Source: Neobacillus sp. FSL H8-0543 (GTDB lineage Bacteria > Bacillota > Bacilli > Bacillales > Cytobacillaceae). Taken from it: 64,000 nt of DNA. The stretch spans positions 4,476,501 to 4,540,500 of the forward strand of contig NZ_CP151943.1 in NCBI RefSeq assembly GCF_038592905.1, written 5' to 3'. Position 1 is the stretch's first letter, and the number at the start of each line of letters is the position of its first letter. The notes beneath the pieces were generated by a model that saw nothing but the letters and a program-made list of their open reading frames with translations, did no database searches and was not told where the DNA came from. Both the position numbers and the translations under genes were made by a program. This document shows positions 34,708-43,848 of this stretch, piece by piece.

Positions 34708-35748
34708 ATGAGGATTTGGTTTAATCGCTGGTTTACGACGGTTTCGCATTATATAGATTTGATTCGTGCGAATCCTGAAGGAAGACGGTTCGTTATTTTT
34801 GGAACACATCCAAATAAGGATGCACTCTATTTACAGAATTGTGATTTTGCCTTCACAGAACCAGATATTTCTGGGAATGAATATATTGATTTTTGCTTAG
34901 AGTTTTGTCAGCAGCACAGGGTAGATATTTTTATTCCACGGAAGGAAAATGTTTTAATATCAAAAAGACTGAAGGATTTTCATGCGATTGGCGTGAAAGT
35001 TTTAGTTTGTCCGGACGCTGAATTAATGGAAACAATGGACAACAAGGCGGCTGCTTATGAATCCATACGATCAAAGGAAAGTGACAGAGAACCAATCGTG
35101 TCCATTCCTGATTATTATGTTGTCAACAAGCTAACTGATTTTAAGAGAGCTTACGAGTGTTTAAGAAGGAAAGGGCAGACGGTTTGTTTTAAACCTGTTA
35201 TTGGTGAAGGGGCAAATGGTTTTCGAGTGATAAAGGAAAATATTGAAACCATCACACAGCTGTTTAACCAGGGTATAGGCTATCGAATCCCTTATCAACA
35301 TGCTTGCGAAATACTAAGTCAGCAGGAGATCTTCCCTGATCTCATGGTTTTGGAATTTTTAGAGGGAGAAGAATTCAGCATTGATTGCTTAGCCTCTGAA
35401 GAGAAATTGTATGCCGCCATCCCGAGGATGAAAGGGGATGGAAGAGTAAGAGAGCTTGTTAACCATCACCAGCTTATTCAACTCGCCCATAGGTTTCATC
35501 AAAAATACAAACTACCCTATATCTTTAATATTCAAGTGAAATATAATAATGGTGTTCCGAAGCTTCTTGAAATCAACCCGCGGATGAGTGGGGGCATGCA
35601 TTTTAGTTGCTTATCAGGAATTAACTTTCCATTTTTAGCGATAAAAATCCTGCTAGGAGAGGAAATCGGAGATTTGAAACCTAGCTTTGGAATAAGAGCG
35701 AGCCATATTGAAAAAGAAATCATCCTCCAAAAGGATGATTTTGCATAA
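34708..35748 (+). CDS. ATP-grasp domain protein, substrate unknown
   Basis: A stand-alone ligase-type protein of 346 residues. An N-terminal Rossmann-like part (FVIFGTHPNKDALYL) is followed by the ATP-grasp fold: the lysine in CFKPVIGEGANGFRVI, the acidic ELEGEEFSIDC-like stretch LEFLEGEEFSIDCLA, and the metal ligands in LLEINPRMSGGM. This resembles carbamoyl-phosphate synthase-like and amino acid ligases. It is flanked by unrelated genes and has no partner gene to hint at the substrate. The start has only weak binding sequence (GGTTGAGG). Confidence 0.83.
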   Translation: MRIWFNRWFTTVSHYIDLIRANPEGRRFVIFGTHPNKDALYLQNCDFAFTEPDISGNEYIDFCLEFCQQHRVDIFIPRKENVLISKRLKDFHAIGVKVLVCPDAELMETMDNKAAAYESIRSKESDREPIVSIPDYYVVNKLTDFKRAYECLRRKGQTVCFKPVIGEGANGFRVIKENIETITQLFNQGIGYRIPYQHACEILSQQEIFPDLMVLEFLEGEEFSIDCLASEEKLYAAIPRMKGDGRVRELVNHHQLIQLAHRFHQKYKLPYIFNIQVKYNNGVPKLLEINPRMSGGMHFSCLSGINFPFLAIKILLGEEIGDLKPSFGIRASHIEKEIILQKDDFA

Positions 35749-35791
35749 AAAAAACAAACACCCAGGAACAATCCCGGGCGTTTGTTTTTTA
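35745..35791. terminator. bidirectional terminator
   Basis: AACAAACACCCAGG pairs with CCCGGGCGTTTGTT with T and A runs on both sides, between converging genes. Confidence 0.88.
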
Positions 35792-37069
35792 TTTTGGAAT
35801 AGAATGGTTCACTTGTATTTTTCCAGTCGTTTCCGGTACACGAAGCAAAATTGCCCCACCAATGATAAACAGGATAACTAAGCTGAACACACCGCTATTC
35901 GTACTGCCTGTTAATTGCGCGGTAATACCGACTAAAAATGGTCCAAGGATGGACGCAAATTTATAAAAAATATTATAGAAACCAAAGAACTCGTTTGCGT
36001 GCTCTTTCGGAACTAGTTTCGCAAAATATGAACGACTTAGTGCCTGTATTCCGCCTTGGGAAGAGCCTACGAGCATGGCCAAAATCCAGAAATCTAAGGT
36101 CGTTTTTAAGAAATAAGCATAAATACAAATAATAATATAAATAAAAATACCAACTAAAAGCATCTTTTTCCCCGAGAATTTATCTGCCAGCTTACCATAT
36201 AAAATTGCAAAAGGGGCCGCGATTACCTGGGTTGCAAATAAAATAATCAGTAAGTTTGTTGATGTAATACCAAGGTCTGTTCCATATGCAGTAGACATCG
36301 TAATAATCGTATGAACTCCATCAATATAAAAGAAATAGGCAATAAGAAATAAAAATAAAGGACGATAGGCCTTAATATGTTTAAAGGTTTGAATCATTCG
36401 TTTGAAACTGCTGGCAATTGGATTTGGGACACGTTCAACGTAGTATACTTGTTCTACATTGCGCAACATTGGAATCGTGAAGATTCCCCACCACAGAGCA
36501 GTAATAGCAAAGGCAATTTGACTTGCGACGGTGACAGATAATGGCAGTATACCTTTATCAGATAATAGAATAAGTGCAATACCGAGGATAAAAGGAATCG
36601 TACTGCCAATATAGCCCATTGCAAATCCTCGAGACGAAATCCGATTCATTCTTTCTTCACTGGTTACATCCACCAAAAAGGCATCATAGAAAATATTTGC
36701 GCCTCCAAATCCAATGACGGTGATAATATAACAGATTAAAAGCAGAAGCCATTGGTTACTGGGAACAGCAGCAAGCAGTGCCGTAAACACGATACCAAGA
36801 ATAGCAAAAATGGTGAACAATCTTTTTTTATAACCTTTAAAATCCCCAATCGTCCCTAAAATTGGCGCAGAGATCGAAACAATCAGGGTTCCAAAGGAAT
36901 TCGCATAACCTAAATAAGCTGTTGATGTTGAACCAGCCAGACCAGCCCCATTTGCAGCCGCTTTAAAGAATAATGGAAAAATGGCTGTTGTTATCAGAAT
37001 GGAATACGCAGAATTCGCCCAATCATAAAACACCCAGCTCTTTTCTTGCTTTGACAATCGTCGGCTCAT
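35789..37069 (-). CDS. UMF1-type MFS transporter (Atg22-like, YxiO-like)
   Basis: Membrane protein of 426 residues with about 12 hydrophobic segments. It opens with the family pattern EKSWVFYDWANSAYS, and has the loops GDFKGYKKRLF and GKLADKFSGKKML. B. subtilis YxiO is a relative; yeast Atg22 exports amino acids from the vacuole. The substrate in bacteria is unknown. It follows the phosphodiesterase-like gene by 26 bases on the same strand, so the two probably form an operon. Confidence 0.87.
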   Translation of the reverse strand: MSRRLSKQEKSWVFYDWANSAYSILITTAIFPLFFKAAANGAGLAGSTSTAYLGYANSFGTLIVSISAPILGTIGDFKGYKKRLFTIFAILGIVFTALLAAVPSNQWLLLLICYIITVIGFGGANIFYDAFLVDVTSEERMNRISSRGFAMGYIGSTIPFILGIALILLSDKGILPLSVTVASQIAFAITALWWGIFTIPMLRNVEQVYYVERVPNPIASSFKRMIQTFKHIKAYRPLFLFLIAYFFYIDGVHTIITMSTAYGTDLGITSTNLLIILFATQVIAAPFAILYGKLADKFSGKKMLLVGIFIYIIICIYAYFLKTTLDFWILAMLVGSSQGGIQALSRSYFAKLVPKEHANEFFGFYNIFYKFASILGPFLVGITAQLTGSTNSGVFSLVILFIIGGAILLRVPETTGKIQVNHSIPK

Positions 37070-37095
37070 GAATTTCCCTCCTGCTAAATTTTGAT

Positions 37096-38406
37096 TTATA
37101 TAGTTAATAGCTCTTCAATGATTGTTCCATCTGTATCCCCAAGGTCTACACCTAAAATCCTTGCTAAAGTCGGGCCTTCATCAATAAGCCGAGCATAAGG
37201 AATGCGGACATTCTGGCGAATACCTTTTCCTGCTGCCATAAAAATGGTTTGGTAATTTTCTTTATTAGGAGAATAGCCATGGCATGCAAAGGTGTATTTT
37301 TTATTGGACGCAACATCTTTAGAGGAAATCTTTTTTTGATATTCTCCTTGATAATCCTCTAAAAAGAAATACCCTTTCCTTGCTTCAACCATAAAGGAAC
37401 AATCACCGTCTGCACCCATTTCAGCCGCTTGCTCTCCTGTAAGGACTGTCTCAATCCCTGATTCGGGGTCCTCTTGCAATTCATCCAATAATTTTTTTAC
37501 TTCATCTAATGTTGCTGCATCTTGATTATCTTTTAAATAAATATATGCAGATCCATCACAACTTTTACAATAGGCTTTCCAATTATTTATTTTTCCAGAT
37601 CTATTTAAGGAAATTAGCTTTTGTTTTTGAAAAAGAACATTAGGATGAAGGGCAACCGATTCATCCAAGGCACTATGATCACCTAAAACAACAATGGTTG
37701 AATTTTCATTGATTCCACTCTCTTCTAGGGATGCAAGGATTCTTCCGAGTCGTTCATCATGACGATGAATCGCTTCCGTGGCTTCCTTAGATGAGAAACC
37801 ATGGTAATGGCGTTGTGTGTCTAAATCAGTAAAGTGGACCATTAGTAAATTTGGTTTCTTTGTTTTTATCGTATGGATAGTAGATTCCAACACAAAATCA
37901 TCCAATTCGGGCTGATTTAAACCGTTTCTTAAGGACCCAAAGCGTTTATTCAGATCCCATTGATAACTGGGACTGCCGCTAAAAAGGGAAACAAGTATTT
38001 GATGCTGCCATGGTCGATTGGCGAAAATCTCAGGTAAGTTATAGTCAATATTGGCTTTACCTGTAACGGGCCAAAGCAGTGCCGCTGTTGTGAGATTCGC
38101 CTTTTTGACTTCATCATATAAAGTAGTTCCTTTGATAGCACTTCTAAACCAATTCCAATCAGGTGAAGTTCTCCCAGGCTGCAGGAGCGTATTATTGATC
38201 ACCCCGTGTTTATTGGGGTATTTTCCCGTCACAATTGTTGCATGACAGGGATAGGTGACGGAAGGATAAATCGTTTCTACCTTTTCGACCATTGAGCCCT
38301 GCTGGAGGATGGTTTGAAAATGCGGTAGTGATTGGATGATTGGTAAATCCAATGCTGATAAACAATCAAATGAAATTACAATTAAATGATCCGTGAGACG
38401 ATTCAT
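37096..38406 (-). CDS. alkaline phosphatase superfamily phosphodiesterase/nucleotide pyrophosphatase
   Basis: A 436-residue metal enzyme. The first metal ligand is in VISFDCLSA, the nucleophile threonine is in SVTYPCHATIVTGKYPNKHG, DLDTQRHYHG gives the Asp/His ligands and LGDHS another pair. Ectonucleotide pyrophosphatases cleave nucleotides or phosphodiesters; here no signal peptide is seen, so the enzyme is probably cytoplasmic. The binding site GGAGG lies before the ATG. It heads the operon with the UMF1 transporter, suggesting release and then export of a product. Confidence 0.87.
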   Translation of the reverse strand: MNRLTDHLIVISFDCLSALDLPIIQSLPHFQTILQQGSMVEKVETIYPSVTYPCHATIVTGKYPNKHGVINNTLLQPGRTSPDWNWFRSAIKGTTLYDEVKKANLTTAALLWPVTGKANIDYNLPEIFANRPWQHQILVSLFSGSPSYQWDLNKRFGSLRNGLNQPELDDFVLESTIHTIKTKKPNLLMVHFTDLDTQRHYHGFSSKEATEAIHRHDERLGRILASLEESGINENSTIVVLGDHSALDESVALHPNVLFQKQKLISLNRSGKINNWKAYCKSCDGSAYIYLKDNQDAATLDEVKKLLDELQEDPESGIETVLTGEQAAEMGADGDCSFMVEARKGYFFLEDYQGEYQKKISSKDVASNKKYTFACHGYSPNKENYQTIFMAAGKGIRQNVRIPYARLIDEGPTLARILGVDLGDTDGTIIEELLTI

Positions 38407-38620
38407 GAATACCTCCGAAAATATATGTATCTGTCATCTAATTGTACAATAAAAAAGAGAGAAGGAGGAAATATTTACAGAATCTTAAGACTAACAAGCC
38501 TGATCCCTTGAATTAATATTGCCGATGCTCTAATTGGGGCTTTAACTCTTTTATAAAATAATTTTAAAATAGTGTAGCGTGGGTGAGATTTGATAAGTCT
38601 ATTAAAGTGGAGGTGGTCAA

Positions 38621-39172
38621 ATGGGAAGGCCTTCCCGCCAAATTAATCCGTCAAACTTCTCTGATGAACCTTCACAGGCTATCGAAGAAATGATGGATTG
38701 TTACGGTTCATTAGTATTGCGCACCGCATATTTTTATCTAAATGATCGACATCTCGCAGAAGATATTAGCCAGGAAGCATTTATTCGTGCTTTTCGCGGT
38801 TGGTCAAAATTTCGCGGGGAAAGCAGTGTCAAAACCTGGCTGGTTAAGATTACGATTAATCTTTGTCATGACTATTTTCGCAAAAAAGCATCGACTGAAA
38901 TACCCTCAGACGTTATCAGTGAAGACGATAGGCAAGTGTCTAATCTTGAAGATGAGGTTATGAAACGAATGAACAGTACCCAAATTCTAAAGCATGTTCT
39001 AACATTGCCGTTACATTACCGTGAAGTGTTATTTTTATTCTACTATTTAGATTTTACTACGATCGAAATTGCTTCGGCTGCTGGAATTCCAGAAGGGACC
39101 GTTCGTGGAAGGCTGCATAGAGCTCGGAAATTATTAGGGGAACAACTCGAAAAGGAGGGGATCCATAAATGA
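38621..39172 (+). CDS. ECF-type RNA polymerase sigma factor
   Basis: Sigma factor of 183 residues. Region 2 shows HLAEDISQEAFIRAFRGWSKFRGES and region 4 shows LPLHYREVLFLFYYLDFTTIEIA with EGTVRGRLHRARKLL. GGAGGTGG precedes the ATG. The stop overlaps the start of the next gene (ATGA), which encodes a membrane protein with the layout of an anti-sigma factor. The signal is unknown. No own-type promoter could be read by eye in the 214-base upstream region. Confidence 0.92.
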   Translation: MGRPSRQINPSNFSDEPSQAIEEMMDCYGSLVLRTAYFYLNDRHLAEDISQEAFIRAFRGWSKFRGESSVKTWLVKITINLCHDYFRKKASTEIPSDVISEDDRQVSNLEDEVMKRMNSTQILKHVLTLPLHYREVLFLFYYLDFTTIEIASAAGIPEGTVRGRLHRARKLLGEQLEKEGIHK

Positions 39173-39894
39173 CCAATCCTAAAGATGATGTAAAGACACT
39201 ATTTAATGAAGAGATAGATGAAACATTGTTTAAATCGCTAGATTTCCATGCTGGGCTCAAGAAAGAAGTAAGAAAAAAAATCAGAAAGAGCGACAAAAAA
39301 TCACAATTCTACAGTATTTTTAATAGAATTGGGAAATATCGAGTTTTTACTTATTCTGCGCTAGCTGCTGCAATATATTTAGTGTTCCTTTCGACAATGT
39401 TATTCCAGGAATCGGACTCGAATGAAAACCAGCCCAATCCGATGCAGGAATCGAATTTCAGCACGTTCCAAAGTGAAGGAAATGAAAGTATCCTTCCCAC
39501 TCCATTTAAGGAGGAAATCTGGGAGTTGAATTCTATCGAGGAAGCGAGGGATTTGTATGGGGTTGATTTAATGTTACCGACTTATGTACCGGAGGATTTT
39601 CAACTTGAGAGAATTCATGTTTTAAATGGTACCAAGGAACAGGTGAATAAACTCATTTTATCATTTACTTCTATAGAAGAAAGTTACTCGGTGATGGTTG
39701 AACGAACGAATGTACAAAACAAACCTTTGGGTACTGAATTGGTAGACATTAAAGGTTTAGAGGGGTACTTGAAGAGAGAGACACCTGAGCAGTTAGTTGT
39801 AGAACTTAACTGGTTTATTAATGACAGTCAATACACCATTAATGGCATCATCTCATCAGCAGAAGCATTGAAAATTGCACGATCATTTGATTAG
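39169..39894 (+). CDS. probable membrane anti-sigma factor (DUF4367-like)
   Basis: A 241-residue protein with a cytoplasmic N-terminal part (about 1-55, rich in lysine and arginine), one membrane segment (about 62-80) and an outer domain with the pattern ARDLYGVDLMLPTYVPEDF, which is typical of DUF4367 domains attached to anti-sigma factors. The coupled start after the sigma gene supports its role of holding the sigma factor at the membrane. Confidence 0.78.
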   Translation: MTNPKDDVKTLFNEEIDETLFKSLDFHAGLKKEVRKKIRKSDKKSQFYSIFNRIGKYRVFTYSALAAAIYLVFLSTMLFQESDSNENQPNPMQESNFSTFQSEGNESILPTPFKEEIWELNSIEEARDLYGVDLMLPTYVPEDFQLERIHVLNGTKEQVNKLILSFTSIEESYSVMVERTNVQNKPLGTELVDIKGLEGYLKRETPEQLVVELNWFINDSQYTINGIISSAEALKIARSFD

Positions 39895-39906
39895 GAGGAA
39901 TATAAT

Positions 39907-40356
39907 ATGAAATTTTTTCCCGCTTTGATTTTGGGCTTGTGTTTATCTTTTGTTACTTCAGCAGTAACTTTTGCAGATATAAATGAGGATATCATTGCTA
40001 AACAGGCTGAGATAGATAAATATATTTTTGAAGATCATGCCCAGGACCTTGAAGCCAAAGGGATTAGTGTCACGCACACAGCTCCATTAGAAACGACTGT
40101 TGAAATCGGAATTTTACCTTATACTCAAGAAAACATAGATTACTTTAACCAACTGTTTGGTAAAGAAATAGTAACCATCGTTGATGGTCAAATGGCAGTA
40201 ACCTTCGTAGGAGAAAGCGAACCACTAACAGTCAATGGGGCAGAAGAAACAACAGAAGAAAAAAGCAACCCACTCACAAATCCGCTTGTCTTACTAACAG
40301 CTCTAATCGTCTTAGCAGGTGCTGCGTTTGTTGTTCGTAAGCTAGTGAAGAAATAG
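39907..40356 (+). CDS. exported protein with C-terminal membrane anchor, unknown
   Basis: A 149-residue protein with a signal peptide (about 1-23, ending VTFA), an extracellular domain and a hydrophobic C-terminal segment ending VRKLVKK. No LPXTG motif is seen, so it would be anchored by the membrane segment. It is the third gene of the sigma operon (12 bases after the previous stop, with GGAGG) and could sense or respond to the same stress. I do not recognise the domain. Confidence 0.7.
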   Translation: MKFFPALILGLCLSFVTSAVTFADINEDIIAKQAEIDKYIFEDHAQDLEAKGISVTHTAPLETTVEIGILPYTQENIDYFNQLFGKEIVTIVDGQMAVTFVGESEPLTVNGAEETTEEKSNPLTNPLVLLTALIVLAGAAFVVRKLVKK

Positions 40357-40371
40357 GTGGTGCTAGTGAGT

Positions 40372-40425
40372 GGTGACAGGCACCACAGAAATACAATTAT
40401 CCGCTTTTGTCCGTCTCCAGTGGAC
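40372..40425 (+). repeat. bipartite short repeat, copy B
   Basis: GGTGACAGGCACC is followed 24 bases later by GTCCGTCTCCAGTGGAC; the same two modules as in copies A, C and D. Confidence 0.8.
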
Positions 40426-40446
40426 AGTTTGGATTATTATGTAAAA

Positions 40447-40486
40447 AAAGGCTGGCTTCTATTAAATAGAAACCAGCTTTTTTTTA
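40447..40486. terminator. bidirectional terminator
   Basis: GGCTGGCTTCTAT pairs with ATAGAAACCAGC, with A and T runs on both sides, between converging genes. Confidence 0.87.
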
Positions 40487-42856
40487 TGCTTTTTGTACTT
40501 CGACGAGCATGGTTTGGTGTGCGTTTCCTTTAGCTAGTGGTGTTTTTCGCTGGCTTGTAAGGACGTTCGCATTGCCACCTTGGTCAATTCCATTCTTATC
40601 AGGATTGTACCAGGCACCAGCCTGCATGGCAACCACACCAGGCATAATTCTCGTTGTGACTTCTGCAGGAATCATTAGCGTACCGCGATCATTATAAACC
40701 TTGATTTTGTCACCTTTTTTAATGTTCCGCTTCTGGGCATCCTTAGGGTTTATCCATAATACCTGTTCGGCCACTTCGTTTAGCCACGGATGGTTAGCGA
40801 AGGTAGAGTTAGCACGGTTCCGACCTTTCCAGGTGATACACTGCAGCGGGAATTTTGCTGTTAGTGGATCTTCGGGACCTTCCCATTCCGGAATATAGGT
40901 TGGAATGGCAGGGATTTCATTGTTATTCATATCATATAATCGCTTAGAAAATAGCTCGATTTTTCCAGATGGTGTTTCGAATGGGTGGTTCTCCGGATCG
41001 TCTATTTGGTCCTTAAACGCTATACGTGGTCCATCGTAACGCCAATAATGAATCCGTTCCTTTTTGAAAACCTCGAAAGTAGGGGTACTTGGCTCAACTT
41101 TTCTTGTTTCATCCAATATATACTTTATCCAGTCAAGCTCGCTACGTCCCTCTGTAAACGCTTGTCCGACACCTAACCCTTCCGCCACTTCTGAAAGCCA
41201 GTCATAATCGGAACGTGATTCGTAATAGTTTTCAACGACCTTTTCAGACAGGATGATATAGTCACCTGAACCCCATGACTCACCAATATTCCAGCGTTCA
41301 AAGAAGGTTGTTTCTGGTAGCAGGATATCAGCATATTTTGCACTAGGAGTTAAAAAGTGATCACTTGCAACGATAAATTCTACTAAACTTTCATCCTCAA
41401 GAATTTTTTTCGTCTTATTGATGTCAGGCTGCTGATTGATCAGGTAGTTCCCGGCAAGGTTAAAAAGTAATTTAATATTTGTTGTAAGCTTGTCACCATC
41501 CACAAGACCCTCTGCAGGTGTGATTGTACTCGCATCTGTAATCGCATCGGTCCAATTCATAATGGAGATACTAGGCTTTACTGGGTTTTCAGGAACAGGA
41601 ATTCCAACTGGGAATTTTCTTGGAATACCGCCATACCCTGAGGCCCAGCCGCCGGATACGCCAACATTTCCAGTAATCGTTGCTAACATTGTTCCGCCAC
41701 GGGCAATTCTTTCACCGCTTGCGTGGCGCTGTGGACCCCAGCCTTGAATCAATGCAGCAGGCTTTGCTGTTGCATATTCTCGTGCAAGCTCACGTATTTT
41801 TTTGGCAGGAACATGGCAAATAGACTCAGCCCATTCAGGTGTTTTTTCTTGGCCATCCTTTTTACCCATAAGATAGGATACCAAGGATTCAATAGCAGGG
41901 ACATCTTCAGGCATATGCTCCTCATCAAACCCGACCACATACTTATCTAGAAATGCCTTGTTATGCAGATTTTCCTTTACAATCACATAGGCCATTGCAT
42001 CCATTAGGGCATTATCTGTTCCAGGTAATAATGGGATCCATTCATCGGCAAACGCAATGGCTGTATTGGAGTATCTTGGGTCAATCGCAATAATTTTTAT
42101 GCCAGCTTCTTTTAACTTTTTATAATAATGGTTTGTATTTCCAAAGATAGTTTCAGCGGGATTATGTCCCCATAAAATAACCAATTTTGAATCAATTAGC
42201 GAATCCAGACTGCTGCCAGACTGCGCAGTACCATATGTATAAGGAGTCGCAGCCGCGGTGTTTCCCATACTTACAGAATGATAATAGTTAAGGAAACCAC
42301 CGGATAAGGCCATTAACCTTCTTGCCAGTTGGGCACCGCCAACGGTTCCGCCTGTAACGGCAGTCCCTTGATGGACATACCTGGAAGCAGGTCCATATTG
42401 TTCGGTGATTCGTTTTGTTTCACTTATTATAGTAGCAACTGCTTCCTCCCAGGTAATTCGTTCAAATTTTCCCTCACCGCGTTTACCTGTACGCTTCATT
42501 GGATATTTTAAACGGTCAGGATGGTACTGGTTTTTACGATAGGACCTGCCTCTAACACAGGCTTTCATATAAGGATTGGCTTCATCAAGCTCCGCATCGG
42601 TACGTGCACTGATTCGTGTGATGACGCCACCCTTAACATGGGCTTTTATCATACACTTGCCGCCGCAATCTAAGGTGCTGCAGGTAGGGACGATTGTTTC
42701 ACTCGCTTCCACCACATTCTTATTCTTCGTTAAGTATTTGGTTGACCAGATCCCTCCAGCAACGACTGGAACGGCAGCAATTCCTGTCCATTTCAAGAGT
42801 GACCTACGTGATAATTTGCTTTCCCCAATTTTACTAAATATATTTTTTTCACTCAT
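40484..42856 (-). CDS. Tat-exported DMSO reductase-type molybdenum oxidoreductase
   Basis: A 790-residue catalytic subunit. The twin-arginine motif is SRRSLLK (about 16-22). Iron-sulphur cysteines are at 59, 64, 68 and 100. At the Mo-ligand position (about 190-200) the sequence is NYYHSVSMGNT, with serines rather than cysteine, as in DmsA. It is probably an extracytoplasmic reductase for an S- or N-oxide or an oxyanion; the substrate is not readable. It overlaps the chaperone gene by eight bases. No 4Fe-4S (DmsB-type) or membrane anchor (DmsC-type) gene is beside it. Confidence 0.87.
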   Translation of the reverse strand: MSEKNIFSKIGESKLSRRSLLKWTGIAAVPVVAGGIWSTKYLTKNKNVVEASETIVPTCSTLDCGGKCMIKAHVKGGVITRISARTDAELDEANPYMKACVRGRSYRKNQYHPDRLKYPMKRTGKRGEGKFERITWEEAVATIISETKRITEQYGPASRYVHQGTAVTGGTVGGAQLARRLMALSGGFLNYYHSVSMGNTAAATPYTYGTAQSGSSLDSLIDSKLVILWGHNPAETIFGNTNHYYKKLKEAGIKIIAIDPRYSNTAIAFADEWIPLLPGTDNALMDAMAYVIVKENLHNKAFLDKYVVGFDEEHMPEDVPAIESLVSYLMGKKDGQEKTPEWAESICHVPAKKIRELAREYATAKPAALIQGWGPQRHASGERIARGGTMLATITGNVGVSGGWASGYGGIPRKFPVGIPVPENPVKPSISIMNWTDAITDASTITPAEGLVDGDKLTTNIKLLFNLAGNYLINQQPDINKTKKILEDESLVEFIVASDHFLTPSAKYADILLPETTFFERWNIGESWGSGDYIILSEKVVENYYESRSDYDWLSEVAEGLGVGQAFTEGRSELDWIKYILDETRKVEPSTPTFEVFKKERIHYWRYDGPRIAFKDQIDDPENHPFETPSGKIELFSKRLYDMNNNEIPAIPTYIPEWEGPEDPLTAKFPLQCITWKGRNRANSTFANHPWLNEVAEQVLWINPKDAQKRNIKKGDKIKVYNDRGTLMIPAEVTTRIMPGVVAMQAGAWYNPDKNGIDQGGNANVLTSQRKTPLAKGNAHQTMLVEVQKA

Positions 42857-43517
42857 TTTCTAGTGCCTCCTTTAAAAAAGGAATGATGTCCATTTCAAAG
42901 CGGATATATTCCGCTAACAGCTGCGCGGCACCGCGATACAATTCAAAAGCGGTTGCATTGTTCAAATGTTCACAAAAGGAAAGACCCCATTTGAAAAGAT
43001 GGTCATCTAAAAAAGCTTGCTGATCAGCCAATAATTTTTGCTTCGTTTCAACATTAGTTGTTTCAAGTGTTTTTTGGATAAGATAACCAAGAAATTCTAG
43101 CTCAATGACAATGTGATCATCAGGTTCGTTATTCTCACGGACGAAGCTCAAGCCGTATTGGCGGTAACACTCTCTTACCTTTAATGTCTCTTCCTCAAAC
43201 AAGAGATGTTCTCTTCCTAAATAAACTGATTCCCAAAGTGGGGCAGGAAGCATATTTGGACCTACAAACAACCGATTATATTCTTCCTTCGCCAACAGTT
43301 CATTTTCAGAAGTGAGAAGGGATTCAATGCCTATTTTAATGAGACTAGCTGCCTCACTGATTTCACAAAGAGATTCAAATTGTGAAGTATTCACAATTGC
43401 TGCAAAAGAATCTCTATTAGGCTTTTCATCTAAAATAAACCGTATCAATTGATTAATGTACAACCTGCTATGAAGCAGGGAAGAATCATCTGTTATTTTG
43501 CTCTCTTCTGTATTCAT
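42849..43517 (-). CDS. TorD/DmsD family molybdoenzyme chaperone
   Basis: Cytoplasmic all-helical protein of 222 residues, with the family landmark EYNRLFVGPNMLPAPLWESVYL and EPDDHIVIELEFL. TorD proteins bind the twin-arginine signal of the partner enzyme. The ATG used has AAAGGAGC seven bases upstream; an ATG seven codons earlier lies before that site. It precedes the molybdoenzyme gene and overlaps it, so the two are made together. Confidence 0.87.
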   Translation of the reverse strand: MNTEESKITDDSSLLHSRLYINQLIRFILDEKPNRDSFAAIVNTSQFESLCEISEAASLIKIGIESLLTSENELLAKEEYNRLFVGPNMLPAPLWESVYLGREHLLFEEETLKVRECYRQYGLSFVRENNEPDDHIVIELEFLGYLIQKTLETTNVETKQKLLADQQAFLDDHLFKWGLSFCEHLNNATAFELYRGAAQLLAEYIRFEMDIIPFLKEALENE

Positions 43518-43633
43518 AAAAAGCTCCTTTCTAAACATCCGTTAATTTAATAGTATAGAAAACTTCCCTAGAAGAATTTTTTTGAAAGAAATGTTAAACA
43601 AACTTCATTTGTTTTTTAAATAACTGTGAACGT

Positions 43634-43648
43634 TGATAATGATTATCG
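43634..43648. promoter_or_regulatory. Fur box
   Basis: TGATAATGATTATCG matches the 7-1-7 Fur consensus TGATAATNATTATCA at every fixed position but the last. It lies in the divergent region between the TorD gene and the kinase-like gene, so it may control either. Confidence 0.65.
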
Positions 43649-43704
43649 TGATTTTGCTGACTTTTTCCTCTATTGTGCTTGTATCAGTCATACATTTTTT
43701 ATTT

Positions 43705-43722
43705 TGTAGACGATCGTCTACA
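43705..43722. promoter_or_regulatory. perfect 18-bp palindrome
   Basis: TGTAGACGATCGTCTACA is fully self-complementary. Such palindromes are usual as TetR-family operators. The rest of the 330-base divergent region contains no gene that I can see. Confidence 0.6.
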
Positions 43723-43848
43723 CACTTTAAGGCCTTGTTGAATTAACTATAGTAGGCGGTGATTTTCTAGCAAAAATTTTTTATGATATTAAAAATTAGA
43801 CAAGCACCGCAAAGTATATTTGAGAAATAAATGGGAAGGAGGGAATAT

